Below, piece by piece: positions 31,718 to 44,543 of a DNA stretch of 64,000 nt. A program made the translations under genes and the position numbers. Each line of letters begins with the position of its first letter. Position 1 is the stretch's first letter. Source of the stretch: Costus lasius (Eukaryota; Streptophyta; Magnoliopsida; Zingiberales; Costaceae); contig CM050451.1 in assembly GCA_027563935.2 (NCBI GenBank), positions 99,971,565-100,035,564 on the forward strand. The letters are read 5' to 3'. Under the pieces are notes generated by a model. It was not told the origin of the DNA. It saw nothing but the letters and a program-made list of their open reading frames with translations, and did not search any database.

Positions 31718-33390
31718 TGTTGGGGTATGCCCTTAAGGCTAATGTTTGAGGCCTTGGGATTGTAACAGCATCATGTATAAACTCTTATGTTTATAAAGGC
31801 AATGGTTATTATTCAGTTTGTTACATTGTCTGCTGTAATAACTGTGCTTCTGAATAATGTCTCAATGCTGTTCAGCTAGGCTGACATGCTATATGTCCTT
31901 AGTCGAGATATCTTGGTGAACATGAGACAGCCTTGATATGATTGAGACTGATATGTGTTCTAATCTTATAGGATGCTTCGAGCATGGAATAAGATGTAGA
32001 CTCATGGGTACATTGGATGTACTGGACAGACCCTACTAGGATATTCAATTGCTTGTCACAATGTGAATAATCCTTGTATGCTACAAGTGGCACATCTCCT
32101 CTGACTTGAGATCACTTGTGTTTCTAAATGATGATTGTCATTGTTTTGAGGTAGTTCAATATCATTTGAAATATAATGATTATAGACTATCTTGGATAAT
32201 GATCATGAGTCAGGTTAGGGCACTAGTGATAGATATAGGATTGCCGTCTCTTTGTTTAAGGAGTATGATGTTCTATGGGACCCCCCTGGATGAGATGATT
32301 GAGAAAGTGTATGGCCATACCCAGGTGACTATGTTCATCTGATCTAATCATGCTCATCATATTGGAGCTACAGGCTTGACACGCTTGTCCAATAAGAACA
32401 TCCAGTGGCAAAGGAAACTTGTATGCCTTGTGAAATGGATTCACACTTGTGCTGTGGTTTGGGTGTAGTCTTGGAAGACTCTTTCCTTTATATCGGGAGA
32501 CAGTGATGTGTTGCTAGATACCCCTCACTGATCGTGATAACGTAAGTTATCGTTACCGACATTTAAAGGAAACCCTTAGGGTCGCACAATTTGATGATAT
32601 GGCTTACTTAAGTCAGATCGTGTGGACTGAATTGTTTCGGTTCAGTATAAAAGGGATTTAATCTCTGATTGTAAGTGAGATCTGGTCTGATCATGTTTGA
32701 TTGATTAGGGCTTGAGATCGGTAAGATTCGATCGAGAGAATTGATGCTAGATCGGTGAGATCAAGTGCATCACGAGATGAACGGTTAGATCAGGAGCCTT
32801 AGGGTTTAAGATGATCTAGACCAAATGGCTTGGGCCGTTTTGATTTGGTCTTTGAACCAAATTGAGTTGGGTCAATTGGATTGAACCGGTTCAAGAGAAT
32901 GAACGCATGGTTCAATCTTTGAAGCGTTATTGTCGGTTATGAAGAAGTGGGCGCATGCTCTTCATGGCTTGCTATTTTTAGTAAGTCTTCATGCGCCACC
33001 TCTCTTAAACGCCAATACGTTTTGACTCTTGCTCTCGACGCTCTCTCTCGGGTGAAAGCTTCCTTCACGTCTTGGAGAGGTCTCGGCCAAGTGGGAGAAG
33101 ACATCTCATCCCTTTGATTCGATCAAAGACCCTTGAAGAACCTTGCTAGCACAAGGATCTAAAGGAGTAGGCGACATCACCTTGTGTGCGCACCTTTTGG
33201 AGGAGTTTCATTCGAATCTCTTCTTCCTTGACGCCATCCAATCGAAATGGCTATGGTATGATTCCTAACTATAAGAGGTTGATCATACAAACATATATGC
33301 GATTTTTGTTGAAACCCTAGCTTCCCATGCGAAAACTTTCATTTGCGCCACCGTTAGGGTTTCGGCCCCCCTAGATTAAGGGGACTTTCA
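31718..33390 (+). repeat. E3 3' LTR (family I)
   Basis: TGTTGGGGTATGCCC to GGGGACTTTCA, 1673 bp, about 13 differences from 15307-16979. Followed by ACATG (33391-33395). Confidence 0.95.
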
Positions 33391-33395
33391 ACATG

Positions 33396-34138
33396 GTCTG
33401 AATCTTTCTAAGAGCCAGTGTCCTCAAACACAGTCTGAGAAAGATGAAATGGACAATACACCTTATGCTTCGGCTATTGGGTCCATTATGTATGTGATGT
33501 TATGTACTCGCCCAGACGTTGCTTACGGGTTAAGCGCGACCAGTCGATTCCAAAGTAATCCAGGTAAGGCACACTGGATTGCGGTTAAGAACATTTTGAA
33601 ATATCTTCGGAGGACCAAAGATATGTTCTTGATCTATGGAGGTCAGGAAGAACTCAGTATTGAAGGATATACTGACGCTTCGTTCCAATCTGACCAGGAT
33701 GATTTCCGATCGCAATCAGGCTATGTTTTTAGCTTGAATGGAGGAGCAGTGGTGTGGAAAAGTTTCAAACAATCAATTGTTGCTGATTCCACAACAGAAG
33801 CCGAGTATGTTGCAGCCTCAGAGGCATCAAAGGAGGCAGTGTGGATTTGTAAGTTCATTCAGGAACTTGGTGTTGTTCCTTCGTGTGCAGATCCTTTGGT
33901 TATCTTCTGTGATAACACTGGAGCAATAGCACAAGCAAAGGAACCACGGTCGCACCAGAAGTCCAAGCACATACAGAGAAGGTTTCATATGATCCGGGAG
34001 ATCATTGATCGAGGAGAGATCAAGATCTGCAAGGTTCATACAGATGACAATCTAGCTGACCCGCTTACAAAGCCTCTGGCACAGCAGAAGCATGAGAAGC
34101 ACTGTAATAATATGGGTTTGAGATTTCTCAACCATTAG
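33396..34138 (+). pseudogene. gag-pol: E2 gag-pol, part 3 (end of RT and RNase H)
   Basis: The E2 frame resumes after E3 at the GLNLSKSQ segment and stays open to a TAG at 34136-34138. RNase H motifs YTDAS, TEAEY and FCDN, and the C-terminal HTDDNLADPLTKPL, are all kept. Since the upstream half of E2 pol is dead, this part cannot be made as a normal polyprotein product. Confidence 0.92.
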
Positions 34139-34143
34139 ATTAA

Positions 34144-34158
34144 GTGCAAGTGGGAGAT
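34144..34158 (+). other. E2 polypurine tract
   Basis: GTGCAAGTGGGAGAT directly before the E2 3' LTR. Confidence 0.85.
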
Positions 34159-35594
34159 TGTTGGGGTATGCCCTTAAGGCTAATGTTTGAGGCCTTGGGT
34201 TGTTATCAGTATCATGTATAAACTCTATGTTTATAAGGCAATGGTTGTTATTTAGGTTGTTACATTATCTGCTGCAATATGTATACTTCTGAATAATGTC
34301 TCAATGGTGTTCAGCTTGGCTGACATGCAATATTGTCCTTAGTCGAGATATCTTGGTGAACATGAGATAGCCTTGATATGATTGAGACTAATATGTGTTC
34401 TAATCTTATAGGATGCTTCGAGCATGGAATAAGATGTAGACTCATAGGTACATTGGATGTACTGGACAGACCCTACTTAGGATATTCAATTGCTTGTCAC
34501 AATGTGAATAATCCTTATATGCAAACAAGTGGCATATTTCCTCTGACTTGAGTTCACTTGTGTTTCTAAATGATGATTGGCATTGTCTTGAGGTAGTTCA
34601 ATATCATTTGAAACATAATGGTTATAGACTATCTTGGATAATGATCATGAGTCATGTTAGGGCACTAGTGATAGATATAGGATTGCCTTCTCCTTGTTTG
34701 GAGTGTAATGTTCTAAAGGGGCCCCCTGGATGAGATGGTTGAGAAAGTGTATGGCCATACCCAGATGACTATGTTCATCTGATCTAATCATTCTCATCAT
34801 ATTGGAATTATAGGATTGACACGCTTGTCCAATAAGAACATCCAGTGGCAAAGGAAACATATATGTCAAGTGACTTGAGTTCACACTTGTGCTATGATTT
34901 GGGTGTAGTCTTGGAAGACTATTTCCTTTATATCGGGAGACAGTGATGTGTTGCTAGATACCCCTCTCTGATCGTAATAACGTAAGTTATCGTTTCCGAC
35001 ATTTAATGGAAACCCTTAGGGTCGCACAATTTGATGATATGGCTTACTTATGTCAGATCGTGTGGACTGAATTGTTCAAGTTCAGTTTAAAGGAGTTCAA
35101 ACTCTGATTGTAAGTGAGATCTGGTCTGATCATGTTTGATTGATTAGGGCTTGAGATCGGTAAGCTTCGATCGAGAGAATTGATGCTAGATCGGTGAGAT
35201 CAAGAGCATCAAGAGATGTACGGTTAGATCTTGAACCTTTTGGTTCATATAAGATCTAGACCAAGGCTTGGTTTGATTTGGTCTTTGAACCAACTTCAAT
35301 TAAACCAAATCGAATGGAACCGGTTCACTTTGGTGAACGTATGGTTCGAATGGTTCGATTAAGAGATGGTAACGTGGGAGTTGAATGAAGAGTTAGTGCT
35401 TTCTATTTTTAGAAAGACGTTTTCCCTTGTTGAAAACGCAAAACGTTTTCAAACGTGAGAAGGCTCCTCACTCTCTCGCCGACTTGCATCTTCTTGCTCT
35501 CATCTTGGGTGGTCTTCACGCCAAGAAGGGGATTTGGCCAGCAAAGGGAATTCATCTCATCTCCTCCATACGACTAGGACACCTTGAAGCTTTG
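34159..35594 (+). repeat. E2 3' LTR, left piece (family I)
   Basis: Begins TGTTGGGGTATGCCC and is cut by E4 at 35594 within GAAGCTTTGCTAGC. Together with 46221-46460 it gives a 1676-bp LTR. Bases 35590-35594 (CTTTG) are the left E4 target copy. Confidence 0.95.
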
Positions 35595-37255
35595 TGTAAG
35601 TCCCTACAAGAGGGGGTGAAACCCTAAAGGCGGGCGCATATCAAAAATTCATAGCGGAAGCTAGGGTTTCAAGATCGCATGTAGTATAAACATATGATCA
35701 ACTAGAGATTGTATGGATCAAAAGAGATCATACCATAGCCATCGCTTGGATGGTGTCTTGGAAGAAGAGATCGAAAGGGCTCTCCTCCAAAGCGTGCGCA
35801 CACAAGAGGATGATGACTACTCCTTGTGTTCCTTGTGCTAGCAAGGATCTCCAAGGTCTCCTTGATCGCAAGAAGGGAAAAGATGATTCTTCTTCTTAGG
35901 CCGAACTCTTCTTGGCGTCAACCTTCTCTACATGAAAGCAAGCGGCGACGAGAGGAAGACGGGAGCGAGAATAGAGCGTTGCCGAACGTGGAGACGTTTC
36001 TCCTTTTTGGAACTTCCAAAAATAGCAAACTCATACGTTCATGCGTTATGCGTTCACACAAGTGAACCGAACGCTCATACTTCTCCCCTTGAACCATGCG
36101 CTCACACATGAGCCGGTTCAATTGAATTTGGTCCAAGACCAAATTAAATCAGCCCAAGCCATGGTCTAGATCTCATTGAACCAAATGGTTCAAGATCTGA
36201 CCATTCATCTGTTGATGCTCTTGATCTCACCGATCTAGCATCAACTCTCTCGATCGAAGCTTACCGATCTCAAGCCCTAATCAATCAAACATGATCAGAC
36301 ATGATCTCACTTACAATTAGAGTTTAAATCCCTTTAAACGGAATCAAAACAATTCAGTCCACACGATCTGACGTAAGTAAGCCATATCATCAAATTGTGC
36401 GACCCTAAGGGTTTCCTTTAAATATCGGTAACGATAACTTACGTTATCACGATCAGTGAGGGGTATCTAGCAACACATCACTGTCTCCCGATATAAAGGA
36501 AAGAGTCTTCCAAGACTACACCCAAACCACAGCACAAGTGTGAACCCAAGTCACTTGACATATATGTTTCCTTTGCCACTGGATGTTCTTATTGGACAAG
36601 CGTGTCAAGCCTGTAACTCCAATATGATGAGAATGATTAGATCAGATGAACACAGTCATCTGGGTATGGCCATACACTTTCTCAATCATCTCATCCAGGG
36701 GGGCCCCTTTAGAACATCACACTCCTAAACAAGGAGACGGCAATCCAATATCTATCACTAGTGTCCTAACATGACTCATGCTCATTATCCAAGATAGTCT
36801 ATAACCATTATGTTTCAAATGATATTGAACTACCTCAAAACAATGCCAATCATCATTTAGAAACACAAGTGATCTCAAGTCAGAGGAAATATGCCACTTG
36901 TTGCATACAAGAATTATTCACATTGTGACAAGCAATTGAATATCCTAGTAGGGTCTGTCCAGTACATCCAATGTACCTATGAGTCTACATCTTATTCCAT
37001 GCTCGAAGCATCCTATAAGATTAGAACACATATTAGTCTCAATCATATCAAGGCTGTCTCATGTTCACCAAGATATCTCGACTAACATGTCAGCCAAGCT
37101 GAACAGCATTGAGACATTATTCAGAAGTACACATATTGCAGCAGACAAAGTAACAACCTGAATAACAACCATTGCCTTTATAAACATAGAGTTTATACAT
37201 GATACTGAAAGAATCCCAAGGCCTCAAACATTAGCCTTAAGGGCATACCCCAACA
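35595..37255 (-). repeat. E4 3' LTR (family I)
   Basis: On the plus strand TGTAAGTCCCTAC to ATACCCCAACA, 1661 bp. It lacks 11 bases after CTCGACTAA (near 37084) that the partner LTR has. A GTTCAC/GTGAAC hairpin with loop ACAA is at 36052-36067. Confidence 0.94.
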
Positions 37256-37270
37256 ATCTCCCACTTGCAC
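37256..37270 (-). other. E4 polypurine tract
   Basis: On the minus strand GTGCAAGTGGGAGAT, before the 3' LTR. Confidence 0.85.
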
Positions 37271-37275
37271 TTAAT

Positions 37276-40200
37276 CTAATGGTTGAGAAATCTCAAACCC
37301 ATATTATTACAGTGCTTCTCATGCTTCTGCTGCGCCAGAGGCTTTATAAGCGGGTCAGCCAGATTGTCATCTGTATGAACCTTACAGATTTTGATCTCTC
37401 CTCGATCAATGATCTCCCGGATCAAGTGAAACCGTCTCTGTATGTGCTTGGACTTCTGGTGCGACCGTGGTTCCTTTGCTTGTGCTATTGCTCCAGTGTT
37501 ATCACAGAAGATAACCAAAGGATCTACACTCGTAGGAACAACACCAAGTTCCTGAACGAACTTATGAATCCACACTGCCTCCTTGGATGCTTCCGAGGCT
37601 GCAACATACTCGGCTTCTGTTGTGGAATCAGCAACGATAGATTGTTTGAAACTTTTCCACACCACTGCTCCTCCATTCAAGCTAAAAACATAGCCTGATT
37701 GCGATCGGAAATCATCCTGGTCAGATTGGAACGAAGCGTTAGTATATCCTTCAATACTGAGTTCTTCCTGACCTCCATATATCAAGAACATATCTTTGGT
37801 CCTCCGAAGATATTTCAAAATGTTCTTGACTGCAATCCAGTGCGACTGACCTAGATTACTTTGGAATCGACTGGTCATGCTTAACCCGTAAGCGACGTCT
37901 GGGCGAGTACACAACATCGCATACATAATGGACCCAATAGCCGAAGCATAAGGCGTATTGTCCATTTCATCTTTCTTAGTCTGTGTTTGTGGACACTGAC
38001 TCTTTGAAAGATTCAGACCATGTCTGACTGGAAGATATCCTCTTTTAGAATTCTCTAAATGGAATCTTTCCAGGACTTTATCGATGTAAGTACTCTGTCA
38101 CAGCCCGAGAAGCCTCTTAGATCTATCTTTGTAGATCTTCACACCTAATACATAGGCTGCTTCTCCTAAATCTTTCATCTGGAAACATTTTCTTAACCAT
38201 GCCTTGACGGCATGCAGTTCAGGAATATCGTTTCCAATGATCAAGATATCATCGACCTAGAGGACTAGGAAAGTAATTACGCTTCCACTAAACCTCTTAT
38301 ATACACACGGGTCATCTTCATTTTTGATGAAACCAAATTCACATATTGATTCATCAAAACGAATATTCCAGCTTCTCGATGCTTGTTTAAGTCCATAAAT
38401 GGACTTCTTTAATTTGCATATTTTATGACGATCTGATGGATTGGTGAAACCTTCAGGTTGTGTCATATACACATCCTCCTGCAGATTTCCATTAAGGAAA
38501 GCAGTCTTCACATCCATTTGCCAGATCTCATAATCATAATATGCTGCTATCGCAAGAATAATCCGAATAAACTTGAACATGGCTACAGGAGAGAAAGTTT
38601 CATCATAATCTATCCCGTAGATTTGTTTGAAACCTTTCGCAACTAGCCTGCCTTTATATGTAACTACGTTACCATCCATGTCAATCTTCTTCTTGAAGAT
38701 CCATTTACAGCCTATAGGGATTACTCCCGGAGGCGGATCAACCAAATCCCATACTTGGTTATCTGACATGGAGTCCATCTCGGCTCGCATAGCTTCAAGC
38801 CATCTTGCTGACTCCGGTCCACTGACCGCATCCGCATAAGTGAGGGGTTCATCATCAATGATGTAGACTCCGTTATAACGCTCAGGCTGTCGACGGATCC
38901 TTCCTCTGGATTCTCATCCAGCTTTATTTCTCTCCCACTGGCTTCTTGCAGAAGAAACTCCTTCTCAAGAAAAATAGCCGTCCGAGCAACAAATACTATG
39001 TTCTCTTTGGGATCGAAGAAATAATAACCCTTAGTTTCCTTAGGGTAACCGACAAAGATGCATTTCTCAGATCTGCTCTCTAGTTTCCCAGAGGCGAGCT
39101 TTTTGACATAAGCCTCGCAACCCCAGATCTTAATAAATGTCAAGCTCGGCTGTTTCCCATACCATAACTCATATGGAGTCTTTGAAACTGCCTTGGATGG
39201 CACTCGGTTTAGTACCTTTGCAGCTGTTTCCAGTGCAAATCCCCAAAAGGAGTAAGGTAGAGTAGCCTGACTCATCATAGAACGAACCATATCAAGTAAG
39301 GTTCTATTTCTCCTCTCGGACACACCATTCCACTGCGGTGTTCCTGGCGGAGTGAGCTGTGAGATAATCCCACACTCCTTCAGATAGTCAGTAAACTCAT
39401 GACTCAAGTATTCTCCACCTCGATGAGAACGAAGTGCCTTGATATTTCGGCCTAGCTGACTTTGTACTTCATTTTTGAACTCTTTGAACTTGTCAAAAGA
39501 TTCACTCTTATGTCTCATAAGATAGACATAACCATACCTACTGAAATCATCAGTAAAGGTAATGAAGTATGAATAGCCACCTCTGGCATGTTTACTAAAT
39601 GGCCCACACACATCACTGTGTATAAGGTCAAGTAAACCTGAAGCCCTTTGACCTTTGTGAAGAAAAGGAGTCTTCGTCATTTTACCCATTAAACAAGCTT
39701 TGCATGTATCAAGCTCCTCATAGGAGAATGATCCCAGCAGTCCATGATCATGCAACCGCTTAATGCGCTTATTGTTTATATGGCCTAAACGACTATGCCA
39801 TAGCAAGGTGCTGTCATCAGCATACTTGGCTTTCTTATTATCAATATTTTGTACAGAACATTCCATGTCCAACATGAATAATCTATTGTTAATTGATCTA
39901 GTAGCATAAACAATATTATCTAAAGAAATAACACACTTTGAAATATTGCATTCAAAGGAAAACCCTTTCCTGACAAGAGCAGGAATAGAGATAATATTTT
40001 TGGTTATGCTTGGTACAAAATAACAATTGTTCAGTTCTAATACAAGTCCAGATGGTAATGAGATGTGATATTCTCCTACAGCAACAGCAGCAACCCGTGC
40101 CCCGTTTCCAACTCGTAGGTCCACCTCATGCTGTCCCACCTGTCTTCTTTTCTTGAGTTCCTGCACATTTGAACAAATGTGAACTCCACATGCAGTGTCC

Positions 40201-41057
40201 AACACCCATGAAATAGAAGAAGAAGATATCATGACTTCAGTCACAAAAATACCTGAGCCAGAAGCAATGCTTACCTTCTTGTCTCCTTGGAGCGCTTTAC
40301 AGTCCTTTTTCCAGTGACCCAGCTGGCCACAATGGAAACATCTGTATTCCTTCGACCGCTTAACCTTTTGTTTCAGAGCCTTGTTGTAGCTCTTGAGAGG
40401 GGCTTTGCCCTTCTTCCCCTTCTTCTTGTTCCTAGAAGGAACCATTAAGACAGAGGTTGAAGGCTTTCCCTTTAGAGTCAACTCTGTAGTCAAGAGCATG
40501 TTCAGTAACTCTGCCGGGGTACAGTCGATCTTGTTCATATTAAAATTAATGATGAACGGATCGAAAGTAGCTGGGAGAGACTGAAGAATGATGTCTACAG
40601 CAAGCTCCTGATTGATGGTATGTCCCAGTTTCTCTAGAGCCTCCTTGTACCCAATCATCTTGGGTACGTGAGCTCCCACTAGACTCCCTTCAGCCAGTTT
40701 GCTCTGAAAGAAAAGCTTAGTCAAATTGTAGCGTTCAGTCCTAGCCTGTGCAGCATACAGCATCTTGAGGTTTGCTATAATCTGTATAGCAGATAGATCC
40801 TCATGCTGACGTTGCAGCTCTGGTGTCATAGACGCTAGCATCAGGCAAGCAACATCAATTCTATCATTGACATGCTTCTCATAAGCATCGCGAACCGCCC
40901 TTGCGGCGTTCGCAGCGGGTTGAGGCGGTATAGCCATCTCGAGGACATACAGTTTCCTCTCAGCCTTAAGAACAATCTTAAGGTGTCCGTACCAGTCTGA
41001 GAAGTTTGGCCCAGCAAACTTCTCCCTTTCCAGTAGGGATCGCACATTGAAATTCGT
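37276..41057 (-). pseudogene. gag-pol: E4 gag-pol pseudogene
   Basis: Same order of domains as E5, but heavily damaged. The start codon position (41055-41057) reads ACG. Gag and the zinc knuckle are otherwise kept. The second integrase Asp is His (SHRGGEY, codon near 39423-39425). A 100-bp deletion between two TCCTTCC copies (join at 38898-38904) shifts the frame between integrase and RT. A TAG at 38257-38259 replaces the Tyr of YVDD, as in E2. A TGA at 38098-38100 replaces a Cys codon. RNase H to the final stop at 37276 is open. It shares PELQ, DPF and the missing Asn codon with E2. Confidence 0.93.
40161..40252 (-). other. E4 putative gag-terminating intron (92 nt)
   Basis: On the element strand CAG/GTATTT donor and TGTGCAG/G acceptor, at the conserved position over the protease active site. 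Confidence 0.4.
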
Positions 41058-41365
41058 GGTGTTCGTTGCTGTAGAAATCTACAACATTGCAAGAACAGCA
41101 AGGTCAGTATCAATGTTTAGAATCAATCCAGGACTTAAGAAAGATTCTTTTCTCACTATTTTATCTGACTGAAAAATCCAGTAAACAGTCCGAAAGAGTA
41201 ACACTCTTTTAGTGAGATGGGATCCAGATTTCATACTTGGTCTCCGCGTCCCGCTCAGGCGAGATAAGATGCACAGAGAGTACAAGCACTAGTTTCTGGT
41301 AGGCAATCCCTGCCAATCGCCAACCCGTGCGATTCCCCTTCATCTGGGCAATCCAGCAGACTGTG

Positions 41366-41586
41366 CCAACTGAGTTGGTACAACACAGTCTCTGATCCCT
41401 CAGATGGCTGCCTCCATATAGCTCACATATGCTCAGTATGTAGCCTACATGGTCAAGCTGACCTGACCTACTCCCTGGACCACCACGTGCTATGCTGAGC
41501 AACGAGAAGCGATAAATCCCTTCTCTGTAACACGCAGGTGTAATCACACACCGTCTAAAGATAGATGGGCGTGCCCACTGAGTGGG
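41366..41586 (-). other. E4 twin ACTCAGT hairpins
   Basis: Plus-strand CCAACTGAGTTGG at 41366-41378 and CCCACTGAGTGGG at 41574-41586, 208 nt apart start to start. Confidence 0.6.
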
Positions 41587-41931
41587 TACAACACGGCCCC
41601 AACGATAGTCAGAACAGTGAGGTTTTGCGTCAGAAGGCTATCGTGCTTGATATTTAACGTTGGATTTTTAACGGTCTTTTATCTTCTTAACTATCATGCA
41701 AACCCTATGGTGATAGCAGAAGATTAAATCATGCAATTCTAATTATATAAACAATAAATAGAAAGCATGCTGATCTTATGTGGTAAAAGCCCATTAAGCC
41801 TAGGTAAGACCTTAATTTAACTTAAGTCTTCACTTGAGCTCTTCATGGGTCTTTTGCATCTCATCTGGCCCAACCCAGGGCCCAAGCGCCCACTGCAGCT
41901 CAGGTGCGCCCACCAGGTAAATGCGCCTGTC

Positions 41932-41948
41932 ATAGGGTCGAACCCTAG
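41932..41948 (-). other. E4 TTCGA hairpin (one mismatch)
   Basis: On the element strand CTAGGG-TTCGA-CCCTAT. The outermost pair is lost. Confidence 0.4.
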
Positions 41949-42753
41949 ACCTCCCACTGGTCAAGCCACTAGCTGCATGCGCCTCTGCCATGTGTGCTTT
42001 GTGCTCATGTCTGATTAAAATTACAATTTAATCTATCTAGACATGATTGACACGCAGGTCAATTACACAATAAATTAATTAAACTGTGATGCGCAGATCA
42101 CAATAAAATAATTACAATATTAATCCAGGCACGCAGGCCCCAGCACAGCACACATTAATTGGGCAACCCACATAAGATGAAATAGACATACATCATGTTA
42201 TACAACCAACATGTGATCCAATAACAGAAAATAAAATTTTGAAAACCCATTGGCATCAATTTTAATTTTCTTATGTGCCCTACTACCTTACAACGGTCCA
42301 TTAATAAGGATCCACTCATCATACCTAGTCAGACCCACTGCCCTTGCATGCACCAAGTCCTAACCGACTTGAGTCGACCTAATGGTCAACAATGCATGCG
42401 TTGGGCTGAACTACCCTCATGAGTTCTGGCAAGCGGGTGTGACCCCGGGCCTAACTCATGCGCGTTCACTGGTTGTCTCAACCAGACATCGCTACACGCC
42501 TGTCTGCAGTCGACCTATAGCCACCTCGTGCTTGCGCACAGGTGCCATCTGGTCGACCCATCTAGGCTGTCAGATGATCTGATCAGACTGTTTGGATCTT
42601 AACTAGTTGATGACTTCAACCCTATCAACCCGTCTAAGGGTTTAACATAGGCGCAGTATAGATCTAGGTTAGGCGCACAAGTTAAGTTTTTAACAAAAAC
42701 AATATTCCAGCGCCAACATAATCATGCATAAACATGAACATCCCACATGCGCC

Positions 42754-44427
42754 TGCTGGGGTATGCCCTTAAGCCTAATGTTTGAGGCCTTGGGATTGTA
42801 TCAGTATCATGTAATAAACTCTTATGTTTATAAAGGCATGGTTGTTATTCAGTTTGTTACCTTGTCTGCTGTAATAAGTGTACTTCTGAATAATGTCTCA
42901 AAGCTGTTCAGCTAGGATGACATGCTATATGTCCTTAGTCAATGTATCTTGGTGAACATGAGATAGCCTTGATATGGTTAAGACTAATATGTGTTCTAAT
43001 CTTATAGGATGCTTCGAGCATGGAATAAGATGTAGACTCATGGGTACATTGGATGTACTGGACAGACCCTACTAGGATATTCAATTGCTTGTCACAATGT
43101 GAATAATCCTTGTTTGCAACAAGTGGCATATTTCCTCTGACTTGAGATCACTTGTGTTTCTAAATGATGATTGTCATTGTTTTGAGGTAGTTCAATATCA
43201 TTTGAAACATAATGATTATAGACTATCTTGGATGGTGAGCTTGAGTCAGGTTAGGGCACTAGTGATAGATAAAGGATTGCCGTCTCCTTGTTTAAGGAGT
43301 GTGATGTTCTATAAGGGCCCCCCCTAGATGAGATGATTGAGAAAGTGTATGGCCATACCCAGGTGACTGTGTTCATCTGATCTAATCATGCTCATCGTAT
43401 TGGAGTTACAGGCTTGACATGCTTGTCCAATAAGAACATCCAATGGCAAAGGAAACATGTATGCCTTGTGAGTTTGATTCACACTTGTGCTGTGGTTTGG
43501 GTGTAGTCTTGGAAGACTCTTTCCTCTATATCGGGAGATAGTGATGTGTTGCTAGATACCCCTCACTGATCATGATAACGTAAGTTATCGTTACCGACAT
43601 TTAAAGGAAACCCTCAGGGTCGCACAATTTGATGATATGGCTTACTTAAGTCAAATCGTGTGGACTAAATTGTTTTGGTTCAGTTTAAAGGGATTTAATC
43701 TCTGATTGTAAGTGAGATATGGTCTGATCTTGTATGATTGATTAGGGCTTGAGATCGGTAAGCTTCGATCGAGAGAGTTGATGCTAGATCGGTGCGATCA
43801 GGAGCATCGAGAGATGAACGGTCAGATCTTGAATCTTAGGGTTTGATTTTATCTGGACCAATGCTTGAGCTAACTTTGTTTAGTCATTGAACCAAATGCT
43901 TTGAACCGGCTCACATGTGAGCGCATGGTTCATATGGGAGAAGAGTTATGCGTTTTGGTTCACTTGGTGAACGCATGAACGCATGAGCTTTGAGGGCTTT
44001 CCACGTTTGTGTGGAACGCCTCTCTTAACACCTCTTTGATTCGTTCTCCCTCTCAATTCGACGACTCTCTCTTGCATGGTGAAGAAGACTCACGGCTTGG
44101 AGAGTTCTTTCAGCAAAGCAAGCAAAGCTTCATCCATCCCTTTCATTTCGATCAAGGACACCTCTTGGAACCTTGCTAGCACAAGGAGCACCAAGGAAGT
44201 GAGCGCATCCTCATCTTGTGTGCGCATCCTTTGGAGGAGATCTCTCTTGCTCTCTCTTTCCAAGACGCCATCCAACACATGGCTTCGGTATGAATTCTTT
44301 TCATGTTGTTAAAGTTGATCATATTGCATGCGATGATCATTATGAAACCCTTATTCCGCTGCTAAAACAAAGACAAGGTTACTTGCGCCACCTTAGGGTT
44401 TCGCTCCCCCTTGAAGGGGACTCTTCA
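42754..44427 (+). mobile_element. solo LTR of family I, inserted in the E4 leader
   Basis: Begins TGCTGGGGTATGCCC and ends GGGGACTCTTCA, 1674 bp. No internal sequence follows. The target duplication GCGCC is at 42749-42753 and 44428-44432. This is what recombination between the two LTRs of a complete element leaves. Its end resembles the E1 LTR more than the E4 LTR. A GTTCAC-TTG-GTGAAC hairpin is at 43958-43972. Confidence 0.94.
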
Positions 44428-44543
44428 GCGCCAACACCTAAAACCTAGCATGTAGTTTCGCTTGTGTTATAGATCTACACTTAAGCGCAAACAAGGATCA
44501 CAAAGCAATCATATGAACATACATAACCCGCTCTGATACCAAT

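Larger units (their letters stand above)
15307..33390 (+). mobile_element. E3: copia LTR retrotransposon (family I), inserted in E2 pol and split by E5
   Basis: Order: 5' LTR 15307-16979, leader, gag-pol part 1 to 20599, E5, gag-pol part 2 to 31697, 3' LTR 31718-33390. The target duplication ACATG is at 15302-15306 and 33391-33395. Both LTRs are 1673 bp and differ at about 13 sites by eye (0.8%), more than E5 inside it (about 4 sites), as the nesting demands. Without E5 the element is about 9.0 kb. Its pol is broken. Confidence 0.95.
41058..44543 (-). other. E4 untranslated leader, split by a solo LTR; primer site 44530-44543
   Basis: About 1.8 kb of leader plus the 1674-bp solo LTR and its duplicate. 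The primer site on the minus strand is ATTGGTATCAGAGC. A TTCGA hairpin is at 41932-41948, with one stem mismatch (CTAGGG/CCCTAT). Confidence 0.8.
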
